A stretch of DNA of 36,682 nt from Bacillota bacterium (GTDB lineage Bacteria; Bacillota; UBA5301; Bu52). Under the pieces are notes generated by a model. The model was given only the letters and a program-made list of their open reading frames with translations. It had not been told where the DNA came from and made no database searches. The position numbers and the translations under genes are program-made. This document shows, in pieces, positions 20,216-28,260 of this stretch (within the stretch, counting starts at the first letter, position 1; each line of letters opens with the position of its first letter). Where the stretch lies: the NCBI GenBank assembly GCA_014896355.1, contig JADBKO010000098.1:1-36682 (forward strand). The letters are read 5' to 3'.

Positions 20216-21766
20216 GTGGGGACACCAGCGGCGCAAGGCAGCAAGACAGCAAACCAGCCGCCCATTCTGGAGCTACAGCATATCACCAAGCGGTTTCCAG
20301 GGGTCGTGGCCAATGACGATGTGAGCCTGGATTTCCGCCCTGGCGAAATCCATGCGATCCTGGGCGAAAACGGCGCCGGCAAGACGACGCTCATGAACAT
20401 CATCTATGGACTGTACCATCCCGACGAGGGCCAGGTGTTCATGGAGGGCCGGCCGCTCAATCTGGAAGGCCCCCATGCGGCCATTGCCCACGGCATCGGA
20501 ATGGTGCATCAACATTTTATGCTTATCCCCGTGTTGACGGTGGCCGAGAACATTGTGCTGGGATCTGAGCCGCCGGGATTCCGTTTCGACATCCGGCGGG
20601 CCGCCGCCGAAGTGAAGAAGATCTCCGAGGCCTATCATCTGGAGATCGACCCCTGGGCCAAAGTGGGCGACCTCACGGTGGGGCTGCAGCAGCGGGTGGA
20701 GATCTTGAAGGCGTTTTACCGGCGGGCGCGGGTGCTCATTTTGGATGAGCCCACGGCGGTGCTGACCCCCAGCGAGATCGAGGATCTCTTCCAGATCATG
20801 GCCCGGCTGAAGGCGGATGGCATCGCCATCGCGTTCATCAGCCACAAACTGGATGAGGTCATGCAGGTGGCGGATCGCATCACCATCATGCGGCGGGGAC
20901 GGGTGGTGCGCACGCTGCTTCCGACAGAGACCAACCCGCAGGAACTGGCCAATCTGATGGTCGGCCGCGAGGTCGTCCTGCAGGTGAAAAAGAGCCCATA
21001 CCGTCCAGGCCCCGTTCTGGTGGACGTCCAGAACCTGGTGGTCGCCGACGAACACAACTATCCGCGGGTCAACGGCGTCAGCTTTCAGATCCGCCGCGGG
21101 GAAATCCTCGGTCTGGCCGGGGTCGACGGCAACGGCCAGCGGGAGCTCATTGAAGCCATCGTGGGCCTGCGCCCGGTGCGCTCGGGCAAGGTTCTCTTCG
21201 CCGGGCGCGACATTACGGGGCTGTCGCCCCGGCAGGTGTCCAGGGCCGGCATCTCCTACATCCCCCAGGACCGCCAGGGGGACGGGCTGGTGCTGAACTT
21301 CACTGTGGCGGAAAACCTGATTCTCAAGGATTATAATGGGCCCCAGATTGCCCGGCGGGGCCGCATCGATTTCCGGCGGGTACGGGAGCGCGCCCAGCGC
21401 CTGGTGGGACAATACGGGGTGGCGCCGCCCAACCCGTCGCTGCTGGCGGGCAACCTGTCCGGCGGCAACCAACAGAAGGTGATCCTGGCTCGTGAGATGG
21501 GTCTGGCTCCGGAGTTTCTCATCGCCGCCCAGCCCACCCGCGGGTTGGACGTGGGGGCCATTGAATACATCCACAAGCGGTTGCTGGAGCTGCGGGATCA
21601 GGGGAAGGCCATCCTCTTGTTCTCGCTGGAGCTGGAGGAAATCCTGTCCCTGTCGGACGAGATCGCCGTGATCTATAAGGGGCAGATCATGGACATCGTG
21701 CCGGGGGACAAGGCCACGCGCGAGGGCCTGGGCCTGCTGATGCTGGGGGCCCGGAAGAGTGCCTGA
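20216..21766 (+). CDS. nupO: Nucleoside/simple-sugar ABC transporter ATP-binding protein (NupO/YufO type)
   Basis: 516 aa from GTG 20216, with AGGGGGGAA six bases upstream. A double ABC ATPase that energises uptake of nucleosides or related compounds. The first half has Walker A GENGAGKTTLM, the Q-loop MVHQHFMLIPVL and Walker B LILDEPTAVLTPSEI. The second half has a degenerate Walker A (GVDGNGQRELIEAI), the intact signature LSGGNQQKVILAREM and a degenerate Walker B ending in AAQPTRGLDVGA, as is normal for this family. It starts 27 bases after the truncated RbsA fragment. The usual BMP-family lipoprotein gene that precedes such ATPases is missing. Confidence 0.92.
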   Translation: MGTPAAQGSKTANQPPILELQHITKRFPGVVANDDVSLDFRPGEIHAILGENGAGKTTLMNIIYGLYHPDEGQVFMEGRPLNLEGPHAAIAHGIGMVHQHFMLIPVLTVAENIVLGSEPPGFRFDIRRAAAEVKKISEAYHLEIDPWAKVGDLTVGLQQRVEILKAFYRRARVLILDEPTAVLTPSEIEDLFQIMARLKADGIAIAFISHKLDEVMQVADRITIMRRGRVVRTLLPTETNPQELANLMVGREVVLQVKKSPYRPGPVLVDVQNLVVADEHNYPRVNGVSFQIRRGEILGLAGVDGNGQRELIEAIVGLRPVRSGKVLFAGRDITGLSPRQVSRAGISYIPQDRQGDGLVLNFTVAENLILKDYNGPQIARRGRIDFRRVRERAQRLVGQYGVAPPNPSLLAGNLSGGNQQKVILAREMGLAPEFLIAAQPTRGLDVGAIEYIHKRLLELRDQGKAILLFSLELEEILSLSDEIAVIYKGQIMDIVPGDKATREGLGLLMLGARKSA

Positions 21767-21803
21767 AGGCCGAGGAACGCAGTCGGCACAGGTGGGGGAA
21801 GCC

Positions 21804-22976
21804 ATGCAAAACGAGAACTTTCAAGATGTGACGCCGCTTGAGCGGCACGGGTTCCTGCGGGCGCTGCTCCGGGCCGTCAGCACGCCCTTGGTGGCGGTGA
21901 TTCTGGGAATCCTGTTGGGTTCCGTCATCATCGAGGTCTCGGGGTACAACGCCATCGCTGCCTACGTTTCCCTGTTCCAGGGGGCGTTCGGCAGCGGGTA
22001 CAGCATCGCCAACACGTTGGCCAACGCAGTGCCGCTGATCCTGGCCGGCCTGGGGGTGGCGGTGGGCTTCCGAGCCGGGCTTTTCAACATCGGCGCCGAG
22101 GGGCAGTACTGGATGGGGGCCATTGCCGCCGTTTGGGTGGGCTACGCCGTGAACCTGCCTTGGTATCTGCACATCCCATTGGCCCTGGCGGCGGCTGCCG
22201 TGGCCGGAGCCCTGTGGGGCGGGATCGTGCCGGGCCTGGCCAAGGCCTATGCCGGCGCCCACGAGGTCATCACCACCATGATGATGAGCTACGTGGCCAT
22301 CTTCTTCAGCCATTACCTGCTGGAGAATGGGCCCATGATGGAGCCGGGGTACGTGCCCCAGTCGCCGGTCATCCGGTCCAGCGCGTTTCTACCCGTATTG
22401 GTGAAGGGAACACAGCTCTCGGCTGGCATTTTCGTGGCCCTGGCCGCTGTGGCGGTGGTGTATTGGGTGCTCTACTATACCACCTGGGGGTTCGAGATTC
22501 GGGCCCTGGGCCTCAACCGCCGGGCGGCCCGCTACGGAGGCATGCCTGTGCAGCGGAACATCGTGCTGGCCCTGGCAGTTTCCGGGCTTCTGGCGGGCCT
22601 GGCTGGTGCCGCCCAAATGATGGGCGTGCAGCACCGGCTGTATGACAGCTTCTCGTCCGGTTATGGATATACGGCCATCGTGGTGGCGTTGCTGGCCAAG
22701 AACGACCCCATCGGCGTGGTCTTCTCGGCGCTGCTTTTTGCCGCCCTGGGCACCGGCGCCCAGTACATGCAGATTGGCGCCAACGTCCCTGGGCGAATGA
22801 CGGACGTCATCACCGGCTTGATCGTCTTTTTCGTGGCTGCAGAACGCATGGTCGAGTTGGCTTCCCGCTGGCTGGCAAAACGGCGCCAGCAGCGCCGTAG
22901 CCAGGCGGGACGGCCAGGGGTGGGCCCGGCTCAAGGCCGGGGCGCCGAGCTTGAGAGCAAGGGGGCTGGGGTATGA
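21804..22976 (+). CDS. nupP: Nucleoside ABC transporter permease (NupP/YufP type)
   Basis: 390 aa from ATG 21804 (MQNENFQDVTP), with GGTGGGGGAAG just upstream; an in-frame GTG at 21759 would overlap the ATPase end and is less likely. BPD_transp_2 family permease with about ten hydrophobic spans. The family motif GFRAGLFNIGAEGQYWMGA lies near residue 90, and the cytoplasmic loop LNRRAARYGGMPVQRNI contacts the ATPase. The C-terminal tail is Arg/Gln/Gly-rich. The stop codon overlaps the nupQ start (ATGA at 22973-22976). It pairs with nupQ to form the membrane channel. Confidence 0.92.
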   Translation: MQNENFQDVTPLERHGFLRALLRAVSTPLVAVILGILLGSVIIEVSGYNAIAAYVSLFQGAFGSGYSIANTLANAVPLILAGLGVAVGFRAGLFNIGAEGQYWMGAIAAVWVGYAVNLPWYLHIPLALAAAAVAGALWGGIVPGLAKAYAGAHEVITTMMMSYVAIFFSHYLLENGPMMEPGYVPQSPVIRSSAFLPVLVKGTQLSAGIFVALAAVAVVYWVLYYTTWGFEIRALGLNRRAARYGGMPVQRNIVLALAVSGLLAGLAGAAQMMGVQHRLYDSFSSGYGYTAIVVALLAKNDPIGVVFSALLFAALGTGAQYMQIGANVPGRMTDVITGLIVFFVAAERMVELASRWLAKRRQQRRSQAGRPGVGPAQGRGAELESKGAGV

Positions 22977-23905
22977 GCGGACTGCTGGCCATTTTCGGGA
23001 ACATGCAGCTGTGGGCATCCACCCTCAGCCTGTCGGTGCCCTTGGTGCTCCCAGCGTTGGGGGGCACCTTTTCGGAGCGGACCGGCGTGGTCAACATCGC
23101 CATGGAAGGCATTATGCTGATCGGCGCCTTTTTTGCCGTGTTTTTCTCCAGCCTCACCATGAATCCCTGGGTGGGGTTGCTGGGGGCCGTGGTGGCCGGC
23201 GGAATCATGGCCGTGATTTTCGCCTGGGCCGCCATTCGGTTGCGCTCGGACCAGGTCATTATCGGCATGGCGGTGAACATCTTTGCCTCCGGCCTCACGG
23301 CCTACCTGCTCAACACCATTTTCGGCTTCGGCGGCACCCCGGTGAACACACCCATGCTGCCGCATTTGAACTGGCCGTGGTTGGGCCGTATTCCCGTTTT
23401 GGGGCCCCTGCTCAACGACCAGAGCATTCTGGTGTACATCACCCTGCTGCTGGTGGTGGCAGGCCACTTCTTCCTGTTCCACACGCGCCTGGGCTTGCGC
23501 ATGCGGGCTGTGGGCGAGAATCCGGAAGCTGCCGACACGGCCGGCATCAACGTCTACCGCATCCGTTATCTGGGAGTGCTCATCAGCGGGTTTCTGTCGG
23601 CCCTGGCCGGGGCATACCTTTCCATCGGCGTGCTCAACAGCTTCGAGGTGGACATGACCAACGGCCGCGGCTACATCGCTCTGGCTGCCATGATCTTCGG
23701 CCGCTGGACACCCTTCGGGTCGTTCGGCGCCGCGCTGCTGTTCGGGTTTGCCTCCGCCCTCAGCATGCCTCTGCAGAGCTCCGTGGCAGCCAAGAATCTG
23801 GTCCAGATGCTGCCGTACGTGGTGACGATCCTGGCCCTGATCGGTGTGGGCGGCAAGAGCGTGGCGCCAGCGGCGGACGGCGTCCCGTATGAGGCGGAGA
23901 AATAA
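22973..23905 (+). CDS. nupQ: Nucleoside ABC transporter permease (NupQ/YufQ type)
   Basis: 310 aa from ATG 22973, overlapping the nupP stop by four bases. The second BPD_transp_2 permease of the importer, with about eight hydrophobic spans. Motifs: TFSERTGVVNIAMEGIMLIG near the N-terminus, RSDQVIIGMAVNIFASGLT, and the ATPase-contact loop RLGLRMRAVGENPEAADTAG. Length and order match nupP-nupQ pairs in Firmicutes. It is followed 42 bases later by the GntR regulator. Confidence 0.93.
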   Translation: MSGLLAIFGNMQLWASTLSLSVPLVLPALGGTFSERTGVVNIAMEGIMLIGAFFAVFFSSLTMNPWVGLLGAVVAGGIMAVIFAWAAIRLRSDQVIIGMAVNIFASGLTAYLLNTIFGFGGTPVNTPMLPHLNWPWLGRIPVLGPLLNDQSILVYITLLLVVAGHFFLFHTRLGLRMRAVGENPEAADTAGINVYRIRYLGVLISGFLSALAGAYLSIGVLNSFEVDMTNGRGYIALAAMIFGRWTPFGSFGAALLFGFASALSMPLQSSVAAKNLVQMLPYVVTILALIGVGGKSVAPAADGVPYEAEK

Positions 23906-23947
23906 CAGCCCTGATTGCCGGCTTGGGGGAAGCTGGGGGAAGCATAT

Positions 23948-24832
23948 ATGGGCACAGGCATCAGGAGGCGGGAGCAGGCCGAACCGGCGGTCCCGGGGGC
24001 ACCGCTGTTGCGCTCGGTGCGGACAGGCCGGCAGGCCCTTTACAAACTGGCTGCGCAAAGGTTAAAGGAAATGATCTACACGGGGCAATGGGGGGCGGGT
24101 ACCCGGCTCCCCTCCGAGGCAGACCTCGCCCGCGAGCTGGGGGTCAGCCGCGTGACTCTGCGGGAGGCCCTGCGGTCCCTGGAGGAAGAGCAGCTCATCG
24201 AACGGGCCCAGGGGGTGGGGACGTTTGTCCGGTCCCGGCCGTCCATTCGCAGCGGCATCGAGCAGCTCTACAGCGTCACGGACATGATCCGGCGTGAGGG
24301 CCTTGTGCCCGGCACGCAGGACCTGGCGGTGGAGGTGGCGGAAGCCACCTGGGATGAGGCGGAGAAGCTGGGGCTGCTGGGAGGCGGCGCAGGCGCCGGC
24401 GGGCCACAGGATGGGCCGGGCCCGCGGAGCTCCGACGGGGAGGGAGCCGCCTGCGCCCGGTCCGCCCCCAGGCCGCATCTGCCGCTCATCTGCCGCATGA
24501 AGCGGGTGCGCACGGCCAACGGCGAGCCGGTGGTTTACTGCATCGACCGCCTGCCCGCAGGCAGGGTGGATCCGGAGGCCCTGCGGCAGCTGCAAGGGTC
24601 GCTCTTCACGTTCCTGGAGGGCGCCGGCATCCGGGTGGCGTACGCCATTTCCCAGATCAGCCCGGTCTCCCACCACCGGGTGGCATCCCAGCAGTTGCGT
24701 GCGGCCCGGGGGGAGGCCCTGCTTTTGCTGGAGCAGGTCCATTTTGACCAGCATGACCAGCCCGTCCTCTACTCTTCGAACTTCTTCAGGCCCGACCGGT
24801 TCCGCTTCTTCGTCCTGCGGCGGCGCGCCTAG
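23948..24832 (+). CDS. GntR-family regulator, HutC subfamily (UTRA domain)
   Basis: 294 aa from ATG 23948, with GGGGGAAG six bases upstream; an upstream TTG at 23915 is less likely. The winged helix is clear: LYKLAAQRLKEMIYTGQW, GTRLPSEADLARELGVSRVT, LREALRSLEEEQLIERAQG. The C-terminal UTRA ligand-binding domain runs from about residue 105 to the end (ICRMKRVRTANGEPVVYCID, LLLLEQVHFDQHDQPVLYSS). A Gly/Pro-rich insertion of about 34 residues (bases 24377-24478) interrupts the first part of UTRA. As last gene of the nucleoside transporter operon it probably senses a nucleoside or base, but no operator was recognised. Confidence 0.92.
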   Translation: MGTGIRRREQAEPAVPGAPLLRSVRTGRQALYKLAAQRLKEMIYTGQWGAGTRLPSEADLARELGVSRVTLREALRSLEEEQLIERAQGVGTFVRSRPSIRSGIEQLYSVTDMIRREGLVPGTQDLAVEVAEATWDEAEKLGLLGGGAGAGGPQDGPGPRSSDGEGAACARSAPRPHLPLICRMKRVRTANGEPVVYCIDRLPAGRVDPEALRQLQGSLFTFLEGAGIRVAYAISQISPVSHHRVASQQLRAARGEALLLLEQVHFDQHDQPVLYSSNFFRPDRFRFFVLRRRA

Positions 24833-24943
24833 GCGGCAAGGGGCAGCCGGGCGGGCTTGGCGTCCGGCAACCGGTGCGGCCTGGCAGGGGGGCGGCAGGC
24901 CCGGCCAGCGCATTCTCCTTCCATCCAGACGCACAATAAAGCC

Positions 24944-26320
24944 ATGAAGGTTGGAAACGAAACCGCAGCCCGCTCCAGAAGTGCCGGGGGCCGTTGGGGC
25001 CGGAGGTGGCCGGCATCTTGCGCCCTGGCCCTGGTTGCTCTGCTGCTGACAGCCCCGGCTCTGCTGGGCGGTTGTGGCGTCCTCTCCGGCAGGCCGGCCC
25101 CAGGCGGAGCCGCAGGAAGCGGCGGAGCAGCCGGGGACCCGGCGGGCCGGGAGCGCTCCACGGAGCAGGCAGGCGGGGGCGGGACAAAACCGGCCGCCCC
25201 GGAAGAGCAGGTACGGCAGGCTGTGGCTGCGCTGTTAGAGGCCCGGGCCGAGGGGCTGAAGCAGGGGGATCCGGCGCCTTTGCGGCGGTTATACGATCTG
25301 GCGTCACCCCAGGGGCGCCGGGCCTTCGGCCATGAGCAGCGGCGGGTGGACTATGTCCGCGCCTGGACTGCGGCGCGCCACGCCCGCATCGTGGAGGTGA
25401 CGCCCCGCTTCCGGCTGCTGAGGGCCAGCCTGGCGCCAGGGAAAGCGTCCCTCCGTGCCCGGTTCATCCAGACCCTGGAGGTGGCCTATGTCTATCCGCC
25501 GGCTCGGACCGTGAACCGCTTTGCCGTAGGGACGCGGCACGATTTGGAGGCCGTTCGGGAAGCACCGGCCCCGGGCGCCGCGGCTGCGCCGGCTTCCAGT
25601 GGGGCAGAGGGGCCGGGGGGCGCGGGCGGGGCCTCCTCCCGCGGCTGGCGCATCCGCCGGGACCGTTTCACCGACCCGCTGGAGGAGGATGTCCTGGTCT
25701 CGCGCGTGACGCCGGCAGCCGTCCCTCCGGGCGCTGCTGGTTCAGGGGCCGCTCCTCCCCGCAGAGGCGGGGCGGGCAGCCCCCGCTACGACCGCGCCCA
25801 GGCCGTGGCCTACGCCATGCGCTACGCAGGCGCCGCCAACGGCCCCTCTCAGGGCTACAATCCCCGCTACCGGGATTATACGGACACCGGCGGGGACTGC
25901 ACCAACTTCATCTCCCAGGTGCTGGCGGACAGGGAAGGAGGCGGCATGGCCACAGACAGCCGCTGGTTCTATTCCCGCTGGTGGCGCCCGGGCCGCCCCA
26001 GTCCGATCTGGATTCAGGCGCCGGATCTGGCCGCCTACCTGGTTTCGTCGGGCCGCGCCCGCCTGCTTCAGAAGGGGACTTTCGCCCAGGTCGTGCGGCC
26101 CACTCCGCTCTATCCGGCCGGAGCCATCCAAGCCCTGGAGGACGGAGACCTCATCGGCTATGAAGAGAAAGGGCACATCGAGCATTTGGCCGTGGTGGTG
26201 GGAAGGGACAGCCGCGGTTATCTTGTGGTGAACAGCCACACGGCGGACAGGCGCCGCGTTCCCTGGGACCTGGGGTGGGACCGCGAAACGGTGTTCTGGC
26301 TCCTGCACGTGGTGGGTTGA
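24944..26320 (+). CDS. Lipoprotein with putative amidase domain (Amidase_6)
   Basis: 458 aa from ATG 24944 (MKVGNETAARSR). The ribosome site is poor; an in-frame TTG at 24857 is the alternative. A signal peptide with lipobox is visible (CALALVALLLTAPALLGGC), so the protein is probably anchored outside the membrane. A low-complexity Gly/Ala linker leads to an NTF2-like domain (VRQAVAALLEARAEGLKQGD). After a second linker comes the Amidase_6 domain at about residues 290-455: YDRAQAVAYAMRYAG, the conserved DTGGDCTNFISQVL with the probable catalytic Cys, and HIEHLAVVVG with the probable His. Such proteins are common in Firmicutes and thought to cut wall or other amides; the substrate is unknown. 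The stop lies 30 bases before the next gene. Confidence 0.87.
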   Translation: MKVGNETAARSRSAGGRWGRRWPASCALALVALLLTAPALLGGCGVLSGRPAPGGAAGSGGAAGDPAGRERSTEQAGGGGTKPAAPEEQVRQAVAALLEARAEGLKQGDPAPLRRLYDLASPQGRRAFGHEQRRVDYVRAWTAARHARIVEVTPRFRLLRASLAPGKASLRARFIQTLEVAYVYPPARTVNRFAVGTRHDLEAVREAPAPGAAAAPASSGAEGPGGAGGASSRGWRIRRDRFTDPLEEDVLVSRVTPAAVPPGAAGSGAAPPRRGGAGSPRYDRAQAVAYAMRYAGAANGPSQGYNPRYRDYTDTGGDCTNFISQVLADREGGGMATDSRWFYSRWWRPGRPSPIWIQAPDLAAYLVSSGRARLLQKGTFAQVVRPTPLYPAGAIQALEDGDLIGYEEKGHIEHLAVVVGRDSRGYLVVNSHTADRRRVPWDLGWDRETVFWLLHVVG

Positions 26321-26350
26321 CCATCGACGTTCCGGGGGGAAGATCACGTC

Positions 26351-27301
26351 GTGAGTCGTGGCGGGCGGAAAGGGGCTTTGCGTTGGGCTGCTTCAGGCCT
26401 GGTTTTGGCCTTGGCTTTGGCTCTGGCCTGGGCGGTGGGCGCTGCGGTGTCCCAGGGCCGGGTTGGCCCTTCTGACCTGGCGAGTCTGCCGGGTTGGCCC
26501 TTCGCGGCGGTGCCCTGCCCAACGCCTGACTACGGGCCGTTGGAGGAGCAGCTTCGCCGCCAGCTGGCCCGTGGCGTGGCCCGGGAATACGGGTTGTATT
26601 TCGTGGATCTTCCCAGCGGACGGTCTTTCGGCATTTACGCCGACCGGCCGCTGCCTGCCGCCAGCGTCGTCAAGATCCCCATCGTGTTGGGCCTCTACCA
26701 GCAGATTGCCCGGGGCGAGGCGACCCTGGACCAGCGGGTGGCCTACGATGCCCGCCGGGATTATGAGGGAGGCGACGGCGTGCTGCGTTTCACCGCCCGT
26801 AACGGCGACGCCTTTGCCTTGCGGGTGCTGGCGAAGATGGCCATCAGCGTCAGCGACAACGTGGCCACGCAGATGATCATCCGCCACCTGGGGCGCGGCC
26901 GCATTGTCCAGTACATGCGTGCGCTGGGCGGGCGCTGCGTCTATCCTGGCGGGGAAAACCTTTCCACCGCCCGCGATGCCGCCACCTACCTGCAGGCCGC
27001 CTTGGACTTCCAGGCTCGCTATCCCGTGCTGGGCCGCCTGTTCTTCGACGACCTGGCCTACAGCATCTACCACGTGGGCCTGCCAGGGGAGCTGCCGCCG
27101 GATGTGGTAGTGGCCCACAAGGAAGGCAGCCTGGAGGATGTGGCCAACGACGCCGGCATTGTGTTCTGCCGGCGCCCATTTATCCTGACGGTTTTCTTGC
27201 ACGGGGTGCCTGGCGAGGATGCTGGCTTCCGCCACATCGCCCGCCTGGCCCGCCTGGCCTATGATTACCAGATGCGGTACGCCCCGGCCCCGGGCCGCTG
27301 A
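26351..27301 (+). CDS. Class A beta-lactamase-fold serine hydrolase
   Basis: 316 aa from GTG 26351, with GGGGGGAAG about ten bases upstream. An N-terminal hydrophobic stretch (SGLVLALALALAWAVGAAV) acts as signal peptide or anchor. Motifs: SxxK as ASVVKIP near residue 103, SDN in ISVSDNVATQ, and HKEGSLEDV where KTG is expected. The omega-loop region (GGENLSTARDAATYL) is short and lacks the Glu166-x-x-x-Asn of true class A lactamases, so efficient deacylation of beta-lactams is unlikely. It is probably a wall-related DD-peptidase-like hydrolase. It is co-oriented with, and 30 bases from, the Amidase_6 lipoprotein, so the two may act together in wall metabolism. Confidence 0.85.
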   Translation: MSRGGRKGALRWAASGLVLALALALAWAVGAAVSQGRVGPSDLASLPGWPFAAVPCPTPDYGPLEEQLRRQLARGVAREYGLYFVDLPSGRSFGIYADRPLPAASVVKIPIVLGLYQQIARGEATLDQRVAYDARRDYEGGDGVLRFTARNGDAFALRVLAKMAISVSDNVATQMIIRHLGRGRIVQYMRALGGRCVYPGGENLSTARDAATYLQAALDFQARYPVLGRLFFDDLAYSIYHVGLPGELPPDVVVAHKEGSLEDVANDAGIVFCRRPFILTVFLHGVPGEDAGFRHIARLARLAYDYQMRYAPAPGR

Positions 27302-27323
27302 TGGCGCGGATGGCAAAATGGGG

Positions 27324-27572
27324 TCAGGGAAGCCGGCGCAGGAGGCTGGGGAGGGAGATGAGCCCCATGAGGTTTTTTCCGCTCAGGTCGCTTTCACGCT
27401 TCACGCTGCCGAAAAACTCGCCGATGAACTCCTCCCAGGTCTTGCCGATGACCTGGTTTTGCCGGGGTTCCCCATTCAGCATCCGGGACGTGTCCCGCAG
27501 CGCCTGGCGCAACTGCTGATTGATTTGGTTCAGTGTGCTTTGCAGCCGCGCCACTTCTTCTTGAGTCGCCAT
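27324..27572 (-). CDS. Small protein of unknown function, coiled coil
   Basis: 82 aa from ATG 27572 (MATQEEVARLQSTLNQIN); a weak TTAGG lies just upstream. Residues 1-30 form a Gln/Leu heptad-like coiled coil. The remainder (GKTWEEFIGEFFGSVKR, SGKNLMGLISLPSLLRRLP) is amphipathic with a hydrophobic tail, suggesting peripheral membrane contact. I do not recognise a family. It is convergent with the serine hydrolase gene and divergent from the PacL-like gene at 27842. Its link to the ATPase locus is only by position. Confidence 0.6.
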   Translation of the reverse strand: MATQEEVARLQSTLNQINQQLRQALRDTSRMLNGEPRQNQVIGKTWEEFIGEFFGSVKRESDLSGKNLMGLISLPSLLRRLP

Positions 27573-27841
27573 ATGCCTAAGCCCCCCCAATTCGTTCCCG
27601 GTCTCAATATATGCCTCATCCGCCCGTTGGCCTTTTGGACCCGGACGCCCCCATCCCCACCGGAACCGGTTGGCGCACCCTTCCTCTCCGTTCCCGCCGC
27701 GCCTCGCTTTTGCCGCCCTGCAGTCATTATGTTTTTGAATCATGCCTGCCATAGCCGGGAATCCTTTCCAGTGGCCAGGAAGAAAGAAGACCGCGCCAGG
27801 GCCGGCTCAGCCGTGAGCCGGCCGGAGAAAGGATGATCGGG
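27573..27841. other. Divergent intergenic region
   Basis: This must hold promoters for the 82-aa gene (minus) and the PacL-like gene (plus). A TATATT near 27606-27611 on the minus strand is the only recognisable -10, with no convincing -35. Open frames here show no family signal. Confidence 0.35.
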
Positions 27842-28252
27842 ATGTGGGACAGAATCCGCGACGGGCTGCGACGCCCGAGAATATCCACCCTGTTGGCCTT
27901 TGCCGCCGGGCTGGTGGCGGGGTGGCTGTTGACGCCCGAGGGCCGGCGGGGAGTGCGCCGCGGAGCCGTGAAGGCCACCGCCGGAGCCCTGCTGCTCACG
28001 GAGCGGGCCAAGTCCGCCGCAGCCACGCTGAAGGAAGACGTGCAGGATTTCGTGGCGGAGGCCAGGGCCAAAGATGAGGGCGGAACCGGCGAGGAGTTGG
28101 ATGGGGACACGGCGGACCTGGAAACCTTGGAGGACACAGACGGGGACGGCGGGCCGGCCGGCCCGGGGGTCAGGCCGGCGCAGGCACAGGCCGGGGAAGG
28201 CGGGGAAGGGGATATGGATCCGGGTGCCCGCCGTCCACAGTCGCAAGCATGA
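27842..28252 (+). CDS. Small single-span membrane protein, PacL/DUF1490- or DUF5132-like (paralog 1)
   Basis: 136 aa from ATG 27842 (MWDRIRDGLRR), chosen because AAAGGA lies eight bases upstream; ATG 27833 has no room for one. One membrane span (TLLAFAAGLVAGWLL) is followed by TPEGRRGVRR, an Ala-rich amphipathic helix (VKATAGALLLTERAKSAAAT) and VQDFVAEAR. The tail is very acidic (GEELDGDTADLETLEDTDGD). From memory, this order (short N-terminus, one span, basic hinge, Ala/Lys/Glu helix, DxVAEAR, acidic end) matches PacL/DUF1490 proteins that scaffold metal P-type ATPases in mycobacteria, and also DUF5132. It converges on the P-type ATPase gene with a 9-bp gap and is paralogous to the protein at 34400 on the other side. 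Confidence 0.72.
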   Translation: MWDRIRDGLRRPRISTLLAFAAGLVAGWLLTPEGRRGVRRGAVKATAGALLLTERAKSAAATLKEDVQDFVAEARAKDEGGTGEELDGDTADLETLEDTDGDGGPAGPGVRPAQAQAGEGGEGDMDPGARRPQSQA

Positions 28253-28260
28253 ATCGGACG

